Origin: Muriicola marianensis
Lineage (GTDB): Bacteria; Bacteroidota; Bacteroidia; Flavobacteriales; Flavobacteriaceae
Assembly: GCF_014638095.1 (NCBI RefSeq)
Contig: NZ_BMFH01000001.1
Coordinates: forward strand, 682,001-746,000
Reading direction: 5' to 3'
Length of the DNA: 64,000 nt
Made by a program: the position numbers and the translations under genes. This document shows, piece after piece, positions 8,574 to 17,413 of this stretch (positions are counted from its first letter, which is position 1; each line of letters begins with the position of its first letter). A model generated the notes under the pieces. It was not told the origin of the DNA. It searched no databases and saw only the letters and a list, made by a program, of their open reading frames with translations.

Positions 8574-9224
8574 ATGAAAACCATAATACAGATAGTACTT
8601 TGGATAGCATGTATATTTTTAGGTTACCTGATCTATAAATCTGTTACCGGACCTATAGAGTTTAAGAAAGTCAAGGAGCAACGTTTCGCAAGGGTCATTT
8701 CGGTCATGAAAGACATCAGGAACTCTCAGGAAGCTTACAAAACGGTAAATGGAAAATTCGCCAATGATTTCCAGAGCCTCATCGCCTTCGTCGATACCGG
8801 GAAATACACCATCACTCAGCAGCGGGATTCCTCCTATATGGAATTTGACAGGAATTACGGGATCGACCTTCTCAAAGAGATCACCATTATCGATACCCTC
8901 GGATTTGTTTCCGTAAAAGATTCCCTCTTCAAAGGGGATAACCGCTACAAAACTATGATGAATGTTCCCTTTGGTCAAAAAGGGGAGACCTTCGAAATGA
9001 AGGCAGAAATCATAGAGAAAAGCGGATACAAGGCACCCGTATTTGAAGTCAAGGTGAAAAAAGACATCATTCTCTACGATCAGCCAAAAGACCTGCTTGC
9101 CAGGGAAAATTCCCAGGTGAGTGTTGAAGAGGTCAACGGATCTGAGATCAAGGTTGGCTCACTCACTGAGGTAAGTACCAATGGAAACTGGCCCCCTATT
9201 TATGACAAAAAAGGAGACCAATAA
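8574..9224 (+). CDS. Membrane-anchored protein of unknown function, linked to DUF3822
   Basis: 216 residues with one N-terminal membrane segment (about residues 4-22) and no lipobox. The rest is soluble: a basic helical region that could form a coiled coil (KVKEQRFARVISVMKDIRNSQEAYK), then beta-rich sequence (VPVFEVKVKKDIILYDQPKDLL). The segment with ERVISVMKDIR..YKTVNGKFA recalls the pseudopilin style of 'helix after TM', but no prepilin peptidase site is seen. It overlaps the DUF3822 gene by 23 bases, and the arrangement with rsmD behind is common in flavobacteria. Function unknown. Confidence 0.75.
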   Translation: MKTIIQIVLWIACIFLGYLIYKSVTGPIEFKKVKEQRFARVISVMKDIRNSQEAYKTVNGKFANDFQSLIAFVDTGKYTITQQRDSSYMEFDRNYGIDLLKEITIIDTLGFVSVKDSLFKGDNRYKTMMNVPFGQKGETFEMKAEIIEKSGYKAPVFEVKVKKDIILYDQPKDLLARENSQVSVEEVNGSEIKVGSLTEVSTNGNWPPIYDKKGDQ

Positions 9225-10041
9225 TAACTCTCGGGAAGACTTAATTCTAGAAGATTATTACCACTTGTCCATTCAGGTTAGCCTGAATGGACTTTCTTTT
9301 TGCATTCTGGATTCCATAGGTAAAAAGATCGTGAGGACCGGTTCACAGCGGTACAGCTCACGGCTTAATCCCTTTGAGGCAGAAAAGGAACTTAAATCCT
9401 TCATTAAAGCCGAAGGCATTACAGATTACGCCTTTTCTGAGGTGGTCGTCGTCCACAGGAATGATCTTTTCAGCCTGGTCCCAAAGGTTCTCTTTGATCC
9501 CGGGGAATTGCCAAACTACCTCAAGTACAATGCAAAGATCCTGGCCAATGATCTTCTCGAATACGATGAGATCCCTTCTTTTGACCTGATGAACGTGTAC
9601 GTACCCTTTGTCAACATCAATAATACCATCTACGATTTTTTCGGGGATTTTGAGTTCAAGCACCACGGTACGGTGTTGATTGAGTCCCTCCTCGGCAGTG
9701 CTGCGGGAAGCAACGAAGCGGTTTGCTACGCCTATGTGACCCCGGAAGAATTAGACCTTATCGTCCTTCAGCAAAAGAAACTGGTATTCTACAACAACTT
9801 CACCTATAACACGCCCGAGGGCTTCCTGTATTACATCCTGTTCACGATGGAGCAGTTGGAACTCGACACTGAGGAAGCTAAGCTAAGGGTATTTGGTTCC
9901 ATAGAAGAAGGGGATGAGCTGTTTGATCTGTGTCAGGAATATATACAAAATGTATCCCTCTACCTCCCGGATCTTCCCGCTGAGCTCTCCGGAGAAGGAA
10001 TTGAATTTCAGCACAACTACCTGGAAATAAACGCATTGTAA
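9202..10041 (+). CDS. DUF3822 family protein
   Basis: 279 residues from the ATG at 9202 (MTKKETNNNSRED). An ATG 21 bases upstream would extend the overlap with the preceding gene and is less likely. The sequence looks like the DUF3822 family, with acidic, mixed alpha/beta composition and no signal peptide (YHLSIQVSLNGLSFCILD near the N-terminus; FKHHGTVLIESLL). The fold is reminiscent of actin-like ATPase (ASKHA) domains, but this is not established. It overlaps its upstream partner by 23 bases and abuts rsmD directly, so the three genes are one transcription unit. Function unknown. Confidence 0.75.
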   Translation: MTKKETNNNSREDLILEDYYHLSIQVSLNGLSFCILDSIGKKIVRTGSQRYSSRLNPFEAEKELKSFIKAEGITDYAFSEVVVVHRNDLFSLVPKVLFDPGELPNYLKYNAKILANDLLEYDEIPSFDLMNVYVPFVNINNTIYDFFGDFEFKHHGTVLIESLLGSAAGSNEAVCYAYVTPEELDLIVLQQKKLVFYNNFTYNTPEGFLYYILFTMEQLELDTEEAKLRVFGSIEEGDELFDLCQEYIQNVSLYLPDLPAELSGEGIEFQHNYLEINAL

Positions 10042-10584
10042 ATGAGGATCATCTCCGGGACCCACAGAGGGAGGAAGATAACACCCCCCAGGAACCTTCC
10101 TGTGAGGCCTACTACAGACAGGGCCAAAGAGGCCTTATTCAATATCCTGGGTAACAGATTCTATTTCGAGGAGATCAAAGTCCTCGATCTCTTTGCCGGT
10201 ACCGGGAACATCAGTTTTGAATTCGCCTCAAGGGGCAGCCGGGATATTATCAGTGTAGATCAGCATGCAGGGTGCGTGAAGTTCATCCAGGAGAAGTCGG
10301 CAGAATGGGGCTTACCCATCAGGGCGGTAAGAATGGATGTCTTCAAATACCTGCAGACCGCCACAGGAAAATTTGATCTCATCCTCGCCGATCCTCCGTA
10401 CAATTTTTCTGAAGCAGAACTGAAGGAAATTCACGATCTCATCTATGACCGTGAGCTGCTAGAGCCGGACGGTACCCTGATCATCGAACATTCAAAAAAA
10501 ACGGATCTTTCGAGCCTAAATCACCTGGCGGAAGTGAGGAAATACGGGAATAGCTGGTTTAGCTTTTTTACGGAAGAAAAATAA
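10042..10584 (+). CDS. rsmD: 16S rRNA (guanine(966)-N2)-methyltransferase RsmD
   Basis: 180 residues. The N-terminal RIISGTHRGRKI and RPTTDRAKEALFNIL are RsmD signatures; the SAM motif is VLDLFAGTGNISFE near residue 47, and the catalytic motif is LADPPYNF (Asp-Pro-Pro-Tyr) near residue 114. The enzyme methylates N2 of G966 in the 30S subunit. It starts immediately after the stop codon of the DUF3822 gene (stop/start adjacent), and its stop lies only a few bases before the 3' end of rnpB on the opposite strand. Confidence 0.95.
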   Translation: MRIISGTHRGRKITPPRNLPVRPTTDRAKEALFNILGNRFYFEEIKVLDLFAGTGNISFEFASRGSRDIISVDQHAGCVKFIQEKSAEWGLPIRAVRMDVFKYLQTATGKFDLILADPPYNFSEAELKEIHDLIYDRELLEPDGTLIIEHSKKTDLSSLNHLAEVRKYGNSWFSFFTEEK

Positions 10585-10585
10585 A

Positions 10586-10893
10586 AAGCAGATCATAAGC
10601 CGGATTCTGTTCCCTTGAGGGGCCCTTATCATTTATCTGGATGTACAGTTGCCCGCACATTCTATCCGCCTACCCTTCAGCTCGGACGTGCCGCCCTCAG
10701 ACGCTGATATACATGGCGTTTCACCGCATAGAGTTTACCTGATTTCACTACAGCCTTACCTGTACTTGCTTTCTGTTGCACTTGTCCTTTCCCATTTTCA
10801 CAGGAAGACGGGCGTTACCCGCTATGCTGCACTCCGGTGTCCGGACTTTCCTCCCCCCGTATAGAACGGGGAGCGATAAGGTGATCTGCTCTT
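10586..10893 (-). ncRNA. rnpB: RNase P RNA, bacterial type A (rnpB)
   Basis: On the minus strand the conserved 5' core GAGGAAAGTCCGGAC lies near 10855, and the 3' core AGAATCCGGCTTAT near 10604-10592; both are universal P4 helix strands of RNase P RNA. The ends pair: AGCAGATCA at the 5' end (about 10889-10881) with TGATCTGCT at the 3' end (10595-10587) as helix P1. Other conserved segments (AACGCC, ACAGAAAGCAAGTACAG) are present. A promoter is directly upstream. The RNA is the catalytic subunit for tRNA 5' maturation. About 308 nucleotides; ends are approximate. Confidence 0.95.
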
Positions 10894-10895
10894 TG

Positions 10896-10903
10896 CAAAG
10901 ATA
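10896..10903 (-). promoter_or_regulatory. -7 promoter element of rnpB
   Basis: TATCTTTG on the minus strand matches TAnnTTTG and sits a few bases before the deduced 5' end of RNase P RNA, as expected for direct initiation there. The -33 TTG is weak. Confidence 0.65.
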
Positions 10904-10968
10904 CGCCAATTGTTGATAAAAATTCGTGAAACCCGATCAAAAGGAAGGTCGTTACCAATCCCTATCTT

Positions 10969-10976
10969 TATATTTG
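10969..10976 (+). promoter_or_regulatory. Possible -7 promoter element of dnaX
   Basis: TATATTTG matches TAnnTTTG, 38 bases before the dnaX ATG. It is partly overlapped by another near-match, TATCTTTA. No clear -33 element is seen. Confidence 0.45.
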
Positions 10977-11014
10977 TGAGACAGGTTGGCCCTTAGGGTA
11001 ATCGATTTCGCTTC

Positions 11015-12799
11015 ATGGAACCATTCATTGTTTCTGCCCGCAAATACAGACCCCAGTCCTTTAAGGATGTGGTGGGGCAGGAAGCCATTACCAATACCCT
11101 TACCAATGCTATAGAGAACAATCACCTGGCGCAGGCGCTGCTTTTTTGCGGACCGAGGGGGGTAGGTAAAACCACCTGCGCGAGGATCCTGGCGAAGCAG
11201 ATCAACCGAGACGGGACGGAACAGGAAGATGAGGACTTTGCCTTCAATATATTCGAGCTGGATGCCGCCTCCAACAATTCGGTGGATGATATCAGAAACC
11301 TGATAGACCAGGTGCGAATTCCGCCCCAGGTTGGCAAATACAAGGTCTATATCATCGATGAGGTTCACATGCTGTCCCAGTCGGCCTTCAACGCCTTTTT
11401 GAAAACATTGGAAGAGCCTCCCAGGCACGCCATCTTTATCCTGGCCACAACGGAAAAGCACAAGATCATACCCACCATCCTGTCCAGATGCCAGATCTTT
11501 GATTTTAAGCGTATTACGGTTGGAGATGCGGCAAATTACCTCAAGTATATCGCTGAACAACAAGGGGTGGAAGCTGAGGAAGATGCCCTCCATATCATCG
11601 CCCAGAAGGCAGACGGCGCCCTGAGGGATGCCCTTTCTATATTCGACAGGGTAGTGAGCTTCTCAGGGAAGGAACTGACCCGGAAGGCGGTAACCGAAAA
11701 CCTCAATGTGCTGGACTATGACACCTATTTTGAGGTGACGGATCTGATCCTGGAGAACGACATCCCGAATTTACTGCTGACGTTCAACAAGATCCTGGCA
11801 CAGGGTTTTGAAGGGCATCATTTTGTCATAGGCCTCGCCTCTCATTTCAGGGACCTCATGGTATGCAGGCACAAGGATACGGTGACCCTTCTAGAGGTCG
11901 GGGATAATGCCAAACGCCTGTATCTGGAACAGTCAAAGAAAACTCCTCAGGATTTTCTGCTAAAAGCCCTGGAGATCACCAATGAGACAGATCTGCAATA
12001 CAAGAGCAGCAAGAACAGCAGGCTCTTAGTGGAACTAACTCTGATGAAGCTGGCCTCCCTCACCTTTAAAGGTGAAAAAAAAAATCCTGACACCCACGAT
12101 AGGCTCATCCCTCTAGGCAGGCTTATCCCGGCTTCTTACTACCGCAAAGCCAAGACCCGGAACGGAAAGGAATCATCACCTGAACAGGCCGAACCGGAAC
12201 AATCGAGGAAAGAAGAGACCCTTCAACCGGCCCATATCGAAGCAAAATCAGAGGAGGAAATCCAGGAAGTAAGTCTTTCTGATCAAAGCCATGCGGCGGT
12301 TGCGGAGGCAGGTCCGAAAATCAGCATTAAAAAACCGGCCAAAAGGGTTTCCGGCCTGTCTCTCTCGAGCATACAGGCCAAGAAAAAACACGAGCTGAAC
12401 AGGATTGAGGTGACCTATGACGAGGATGATCTACCCAGGGAAGCGGTGACCCAGGAAGATCTCAGAAAACACTGGAACCTGTACATCGAAAAGATTGATG
12501 GGGAAGGCAAAAAGATCCTGGCTAGTAACCTCAACGCAGACCTCCCGGTGTTAAAGGATCTCACCATCCACATTGAGCTGCCGAACGACACCATGAAAAA
12601 AGAGGTGGAGAGAGAACAATTCTCCCTCATGAATTATCTTAAATCGGCCCTCAACAACCACTACCTGGAATTGTCCATCAGCGTGAATGAAGAGACGGTC
12701 AGGAAGTACGCGTTTACTCCGGAGGAGAAATACCAAAAACTCAGGGAAAAAAACCCGGCTATTGACCTGCTTAGAAAGACCTTCGATCTCGACCTCTGA
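11015..12799 (+). CDS. dnaX: DNA polymerase III subunit gamma/tau
   Basis: 594 residues. Clamp-loader ATPase domain: Walker A GPRGVGKTT near residue 45, Walker B YIIDEVHML, the SRC sensor motif (TILSRCQIFDF) and the usual lid. The zinc-binding Cys module between Walker A and the next helix is absent, replaced by a shorter Asp/Glu-rich segment (GTEQEDEDFAFN), which is common in Bacteroidota. Domain III ends near residue 350. After this the tail is long, hydrophilic and Lys/Glu-rich, ending in the tau-specific region. At codons 354-357 there is a run of ten A residues after a palindrome (see findings), where slippage would give a gamma-like product. DnaX organises the replicative clamp loader. 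Confidence 0.96.
   Translation: MEPFIVSARKYRPQSFKDVVGQEAITNTLTNAIENNHLAQALLFCGPRGVGKTTCARILAKQINRDGTEQEDEDFAFNIFELDAASNNSVDDIRNLIDQVRIPPQVGKYKVYIIDEVHMLSQSAFNAFLKTLEEPPRHAIFILATTEKHKIIPTILSRCQIFDFKRITVGDAANYLKYIAEQQGVEAEEDALHIIAQKADGALRDALSIFDRVVSFSGKELTRKAVTENLNVLDYDTYFEVTDLILENDIPNLLLTFNKILAQGFEGHHFVIGLASHFRDLMVCRHKDTVTLLEVGDNAKRLYLEQSKKTPQDFLLKALEITNETDLQYKSSKNSRLLVELTLMKLASLTFKGEKKNPDTHDRLIPLGRLIPASYYRKAKTRNGKESSPEQAEPEQSRKEETLQPAHIEAKSEEEIQEVSLSDQSHAAVAEAGPKISIKKPAKRVSGLSLSSIQAKKKHELNRIEVTYDEDDLPREAVTQEDLRKHWNLYIEKIDGEGKKILASNLNADLPVLKDLTIHIELPNDTMKKEVEREQFSLMNYLKSALNNHYLELSISVNEETVRKYAFTPEEKYQKLREKNPAIDLLRKTFDLDL
12060..12084 (+). promoter_or_regulatory. Palindrome plus A10 slippery tract inside dnaX
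   Basis: The perfect palindrome TCACCTTTAAAGGTGA (12060-12075) is followed directly by ten A residues (12075-12084). One added A, or a -1 ribosomal shift, gives Lys-Ser-stop, ending at residue 358. One A removed gives a stop after residue 366. Both out-of-frame products would contain the full ATPase and domain III. Confidence 0.5.
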
Positions 12800-12856
12800 A
12801 CACGCCTTTCCATTAGTATACCGTTCGCAGAAAGGAACACACCCGCAGATTTTTTT

Positions 12857-12864
12857 TATTTTTG
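12857..12864 (+). promoter_or_regulatory. Possible -7 promoter element of miaE
   Basis: TATTTTTG fits TAnnTTTG, placed about 25 bases before the miaE ATG at 12889. A clear -33 element is not visible. Confidence 0.45.
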
Positions 12865-12888
12865 ATCAGCCTGTAAAATCATCGCGTT

Positions 12889-13470
12889 ATGCTCGGACTT
12901 AAATTGCCTACCGATCCCAGGTGGGTTAACATCGTGGAAATGAATATTGATGAGATCCTGACCGACCACGCTTACTGTGAACAAAAGGCGGCCAGTACAG
13001 CTATTTCCCTCATTGTTAACTTTCCGGAATACCCTGAGCTGGTCAATGAAATGATCGCCCTCTCCAGAGAGGAGATGGGGCATTTCAAAATGGTTCACGA
13101 AAGGATTCTCGCCCGGGGTAAAACCCTTGGACGGTACCGAAAGGATGAATACGTGATCGCGTTACAAAAATTCTTTCCCAAGGGCGGATCCAGGACGGAG
13201 CAGCTGGTTCACCGACTGCTCTACGCAGCCCTTATAGAAGCCAGGAGCTGTGAGCGCTTCAGATTACTGTCAGAGCAATTGAAGGACAGGGACCTTGCCG
13301 AATTCTATCGTTCCCTGATGGTAAGTGAGGCAGGCCATTACACCCTCTTCCTGAAATTCGCCAGGCAATACGGTCAGAGGGAGACCGTGGATGCCAAATG
13401 GAAAGCCCTGCTTGAATATGAGGCAACCATAGTCCGGGACCTCGGAAAAAAAGAAACCATCCACGGCTAA
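12889..13470 (+). CDS. miaE: tRNA-(ms2io6A37) hydroxylase MiaE-like diiron protein
   Basis: 193 residues, all helical. It carries the carboxylate-bridged diiron ligands of the family: the first Glu-x2-x-His-like EEMGHFKM, EARSCERF, and the second EAGHYTLF. The N-terminal LKLPTDPRWVNIVEMNIDEILTDHAYCEQKAAST is characteristic of MiaE. In gammaproteobacteria it hydroxylates the isopentenyl side chain of ms2i6A37 in tRNA. The gene is convergent with the MFS transporter gene, with only 2 bases between their stop codons. Confidence 0.9.
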   Translation: MLGLKLPTDPRWVNIVEMNIDEILTDHAYCEQKAASTAISLIVNFPEYPELVNEMIALSREEMGHFKMVHERILARGKTLGRYRKDEYVIALQKFFPKGGSRTEQLVHRLLYAALIEARSCERFRLLSEQLKDRDLAEFYRSLMVSEAGHYTLFLKFARQYGQRETVDAKWKALLEYEATIVRDLGKKETIHG

Positions 13471-13472
13471 AC

Positions 13473-14765
13473 CTATACCTCTTTCAAACGGTAGGTCCAG
13501 AACAGACTGATCAGCAGCATTCCGATAAAAAACAGGAGGAGTACCTCTGTATTGAACCATTCCGCAATGAAGCCGATCCCGGCTGTCAGGAGCGTAAAAA
13601 TGCCTATTAACGTATTGGAGAGAGCGATATATAGCGGTCTTTCCCTTTCCGGTGCGAAGTCTGTCAGATATGTTTTTCTGCTCAACCTCGCGCCTCCATG
13701 GGCCATCATATTCAAAAGGATAAGAGGGGCAAAGAGATAAAGGCTCTGAGAAGCCGAAGAGAGGTACATAAAGCCCAGAACCAGTCCGCAATTGATTATC
13801 CCGAACAAAGCGATGGCCATCATAAGCTTTCTGGAGGAGCGATCTGCAAAACGGCCCCAGAAAGGACTAGAAACCGTGGCCGCTATCCCTGAAGCGATCA
13901 CGAAGATCCCCAAGCCAGAGAGATCTGCCCCTGTGGTCTCTTTTCCAATGATGACAAAAAAGGGTTGGGCAAGGGGAATGGCCATGAGAAAAGCCCTGGC
14001 CAAGACGAAGTTCCTGAGGTTACTATCTGTCTTGAGGTGTTGCCATCCCGCCCGAAATTCCTCCAGAGGCGTCCTCCCCCCATCGGTAGCCCCCGGCGCC
14101 TCTTTTATCCAAGCGAAAAACAGGCCTGCAAGGACCCATAAGGCAGCGGCACATCCAACCAAAAGGAGGATGGTACTCATTGGTTCCCAGGACCTCAGGA
14201 AAAAATACAGGGCAAGACCGAAAAGCAGGGTGAGAATACCTCCGCCCGTTGCCCGCCAGGCCAGCAACCGGCCCCTTTTTCCTTTCGGGATCGTCTTCCC
14301 CATCACATCCTTGAAGGCGACGGATGAGACCCCGCTGGCCATACTGAAAAACAGAAGGAGGACCACCACGGCAATACCGGCCTTGTCTCCCTCCAGGTAC
14401 ATTAGGGAAAGACCCATCAGGATGACCATCACAGCTTGTACAAAAGCGGGGATAGCCCAAAAGTATTTACGTCTCGGAAATCGGCGTATACTACCCGATA
14501 CCATGAGTTGGGGGAGCAGGCTCCCGAGATTCTTCAAGGGTACAAGTAAACCAGCCAGGCCAGTGCCGCTGCCTACAAGGGAGAAGATCCATGGTAGTGT
14601 GACACCCGGACTCACCAGTTGCTCTGCGAGTTTGGAACAAAACCCACTGCCGGCATTCTTAAGAAAATTACCCGGCACTTCCTTGCAATACTCTTCCTCT
14701 ATGGGTTCGCAACTTCGCAACTCCACTTCGAGATTGAGCAAGGCAGCCAGTTTTTTCGACATCAC
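13473..14765 (-). CDS. MFS transporter
   Basis: 430 residues with about twelve hydrophobic segments and a cytoplasmic loop rich in basic residues between segments 6 and 7 (WGRFADRSSRKLMMAIAL, an MFS-like loop motif, is in the second half). The substrate is unknown. The first 60 residues are polar and hydrophilic (EVELRSCEPIEEEYCKEVPGN), longer than usual for MFS. It overlaps the ppk1 stop by 4 bases (ATGA), so it is translationally coupled to ppk1 and may export or import something relevant to phosphate metabolism. Confidence 0.82.
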   Translation of the reverse strand: MMSKKLAALLNLEVELRSCEPIEEEYCKEVPGNFLKNAGSGFCSKLAEQLVSPGVTLPWIFSLVGSGTGLAGLLVPLKNLGSLLPQLMVSGSIRRFPRRKYFWAIPAFVQAVMVILMGLSLMYLEGDKAGIAVVVLLLFFSMASGVSSVAFKDVMGKTIPKGKRGRLLAWRATGGGILTLLFGLALYFFLRSWEPMSTILLLVGCAAALWVLAGLFFAWIKEAPGATDGGRTPLEEFRAGWQHLKTDSNLRNFVLARAFLMAIPLAQPFFVIIGKETTGADLSGLGIFVIASGIAATVSSPFWGRFADRSSRKLMMAIALFGIINCGLVLGFMYLSSASQSLYLFAPLILLNMMAHGGARLSRKTYLTDFAPERERPLYIALSNTLIGIFTLLTAGIGFIAEWFNTEVLLLFFIGMLLISLFWTYRLKEV

Positions 14766-16879
14766 TCTGCTATGGAAGGTCTGGGCTCCTTTTTCTTTTC
14801 AATGAGCTTAGTTGCATAATAATCATACAACGCAAACTGGGATCGGAGCTTGGGCTTGTTGTTGCGGACATAGCGGTTATCCTGGCTGCGGTTGAACCTC
14901 CGCGCCTTGACATTGTCCTTCCAGGAGATCTCAAATGTATCTATGAGTTCCTGTCTGATCTCGGGATCGTAAATAGGACATCCAACCTCTACCCTGTTCT
15001 CGATATTACGGGTCATCCAGTCGGCTGAAGAGATATAGATCTTTGGATCACCCCCATTGCCGAAAATAAATAACCTCGGATGTTCCAGGAATTTGTCCAC
15101 AATACTGATGGCTTCAACATTCTCACTCATCCCTTTGATTCCGGGGATCAAGCAGCAAATTCCCCTGACGATCAACCTGATCTTTACTCCGGCCCTGCTG
15201 GCTTCATACAATTTGTCGACCATGTTGTAGGAGGTCAGGCTATTCATCTTTATCTTGATGTATGCCTCTTTTCCTTTTTTGACATTCTCGATCTCCTGGT
15301 CGATGAGGTTGTGGAACACGCTCCTGGTGTAGTGGGGAGAAACGATCAGGTGTTTGTACTTGTTGATCTTGTAGCTCGTATCAAAAAACTCGAAAACGAG
15401 GTTCAGCTCTTTGAGGATCTTCTCGTTGGCAGTAAAGAGCGTATAATCCGTGTATACCCTACCGGTGGTCTCATTGAAATTTCCAGTGCTGATCAGTCCA
15501 TAACGCTTAATTCGGTCTTCCTCCTCCCGTTCTATCAGGCAGATCTTGCTGTGTACCTTCAAGCCGGGAACCCCAAAAATGAGCCTTACGCCTTCTTCCT
15601 GCAATTGTTCCGCATACATGATATTGGCCGTTTCATCAAAACGAGCCCTTAATTCTATCTGTACGGTGACCTGTTTCCCATTCTTGGCTGCATTGATCAG
15701 GGACGCGACGACCTGGGAATTATCAGCCAGTCTGTACAGGGTGATTTTAATGCTCCTGACTTTGGGATCCAGGGCGGCTTCCCTCAGAAAACGGATGATG
15801 TAGGAGAATTTGTGATAGGGTACATATTGCAGGTAGTCCTTATGGCGGATCTGGTCCAGAAAACTCCCTTCAGGGTCTATTCCCTTGATGGCCAGCGGCT
15901 TGATCTTCTCGTACATCAACTCCTCCTTTCCAAGGCTGGGAAATGACATATAATCCCTCCTGTTGTGATACCTCCCGCCAGGGATCACGCTGTCCGTGTC
16001 CGTGATTCCCATCTTATCCTGCAGGAATCTCAGGGTGTCCTTTTCTATGTTCTTGTCATAGACAAAGCGAACAGGATCACTGATCTTCCTGTTGTCTACA
16101 CTGGATGAGATCTTCTCGATAAAGCTCTTGCTCAGGTCATTGTCTATATCGAGTTCAGCATCACGGGTGATCTTGATCATATGGGCCGTGATAGAGGAGT
16201 AATCGAACATGGAGAAGATGCTGTCCAGGCAATAACGAATCAGGTCGTCCAGGATGATGATATAATGCTTGTCCCCTTCCCTTGGCAGGACCACAAAGCG
16301 GTCTATCCCCTTAGGGATCTCGATCAGCGCAAAGCTGATCTCATGTTCCTTCGAGCCGGAATCGGTCAGGTACTGGGAATTCAGTACCATCTTTACCGCC
16401 AGGTAAGCCGCACTGTCCTTCAACATGGGGAAGGAAGTAAGGTCGTTCAGGATGATGGTCATCAACTGCGGACTCACCTTCTCATGGAAGTAGGTTTTCA
16501 GGAAGTCCGACTGTTCCGGCGTGACCTCCTGCTCGTTGATCAGGTAGATATTCTCCCTTTCCAGTTCACCCTCAATGTCTTTGTGTATCTCGAGGCTTCG
16601 GGCCTGCTGTTTGATCACGATCTTGGTGATCTCCTCGAGGAGGTCCTTGGCCACCTCTCCTCCCAAAACACTTTTCCCGGACTTTCCAGCTTCCGCGATG
16701 CGTTTTACCGTGGCGTATCGCACCTTGAAGAATTCGTCCAGGTTATTGGAAAAAATTCCCAGGAATCGGAGTCTTTCAATCAGAGGAACCTCAGGATCTG
16801 CACTTTCCTGCAGAACCCTGTCATTGAATTTCAGCCAGCTGATTTCCCTGTTGATATACTGATTCTTGCTCTTGATCAT
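14762..16879 (-). CDS. ppk1: Polyphosphate kinase 1
   Basis: 705 residues, normal for PPK1. The N-terminal helical domain opens with YINREISWLKFNDRVLQES. The phospho-His is in KVHSKICLIERE, and the second conserved His region reads EHPRLFIFGNGGDPKIYISSADWMTRN; AARNGKQVTVQIELRARFDE (a PLD-like block) is also present. PPK1 polymerises ATP gamma-phosphate into polyphosphate, reversibly. It overlaps the upstream sixA-like gene by 4 bases and the downstream MFS gene by 4 bases. Confidence 0.97.
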   Translation of the reverse strand: MIKSKNQYINREISWLKFNDRVLQESADPEVPLIERLRFLGIFSNNLDEFFKVRYATVKRIAEAGKSGKSVLGGEVAKDLLEEITKIVIKQQARSLEIHKDIEGELERENIYLINEQEVTPEQSDFLKTYFHEKVSPQLMTIILNDLTSFPMLKDSAAYLAVKMVLNSQYLTDSGSKEHEISFALIEIPKGIDRFVVLPREGDKHYIIILDDLIRYCLDSIFSMFDYSSITAHMIKITRDAELDIDNDLSKSFIEKISSSVDNRKISDPVRFVYDKNIEKDTLRFLQDKMGITDTDSVIPGGRYHNRRDYMSFPSLGKEELMYEKIKPLAIKGIDPEGSFLDQIRHKDYLQYVPYHKFSYIIRFLREAALDPKVRSIKITLYRLADNSQVVASLINAAKNGKQVTVQIELRARFDETANIMYAEQLQEEGVRLIFGVPGLKVHSKICLIEREEEDRIKRYGLISTGNFNETTGRVYTDYTLFTANEKILKELNLVFEFFDTSYKINKYKHLIVSPHYTRSVFHNLIDQEIENVKKGKEAYIKIKMNSLTSYNMVDKLYEASRAGVKIRLIVRGICCLIPGIKGMSENVEAISIVDKFLEHPRLFIFGNGGDPKIYISSADWMTRNIENRVEVGCPIYDPEIRQELIDTFEISWKDNVKARRFNRSQDNRYVRNNKPKLRSQFALYDYYATKLIEKKKEPRPSIAE

Positions 16880-17367
16880 AGACTTAGTGCTTTGGGGATC
16901 AAAAATTGCTCTGTTTTGCCTTTCCGGACCTCATGCCAGTTTTCGATATCGAAGGAAAGATGTACGAGGCCGGTTGTCGGAACGTTCTCTATGGGCCGAT
17001 CTCCGAGGTCATTAGCCACTTCGGTAAAAGCATGGTTATGCCCGAAGATCATGACCTTATCCTCCGTATCCGGCAGAGCCGCTATAAAGTCGATCAGGGG
17101 TTCCCCTGAGAACACGTATAGCCCCTCGGCAAGGGAGAACTTGTGATAAGGTATCCTCATCTTGCGCAGGAAGACCACACAGGTATGCAGCGCCCTGATG
17201 GCCGGACTTGAATAGACTGCATCAGGTTCAAAAGAGGAAGATCCGAAATGTCTGGATACCTTGTGTGCATCTCGTATCCCCCGCTCCAGCAAAGGCCTGT
17301 CCCTGTCTTCCACTCCGTATTCCCAGGAAGACTTCCCGTGTCTGACCATTATAAGTTGTTTCATCAC
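16876..17367 (-). CDS. SixA-like histidine phosphatase
   Basis: 163 residues of the histidine phosphatase superfamily. The catalytic MVRHGKSSWE motif at residue 8 and VMIFGHNHAF at about residue 130 are characteristic, and YSSPAIRALHT is the typical second arginine region. SixA dephosphorylates phosphohistidine in signalling or phosphotransfer proteins; the role here is inferred. It is linked to ppk1 by an ATGA overlap and follows pdxH by 46 bases, so the two may share a transcript. The pairing of SixA and PPK1 (which passes through a phospho-His intermediate) is noteworthy. Confidence 0.85.
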   Translation of the reverse strand: MMKQLIMVRHGKSSWEYGVEDRDRPLLERGIRDAHKVSRHFGSSSFEPDAVYSSPAIRALHTCVVFLRKMRIPYHKFSLAEGLYVFSGEPLIDFIAALPDTEDKVMIFGHNHAFTEVANDLGDRPIENVPTTGLVHLSFDIENWHEVRKGKTEQFLIPKALSL

Positions 17368-17413
17368 CTTGTGTAGTTAGTACGTCAACGCTATTTTCGG
17401 CAACAGGAGCCTC

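Noticed and set aside
10649-10864. Open reading frame of 71 codons between rsmD and dnaX
   Set aside because: It lies across RNase P RNA on the other strand and has no protein features.
12075-12084. A10 tract in dnaX as a sequencing frameshift or pseudogene
   Set aside because: The reading frame through the tract is intact and gives a full-length tau, so the tract is not an error in the given sequence.
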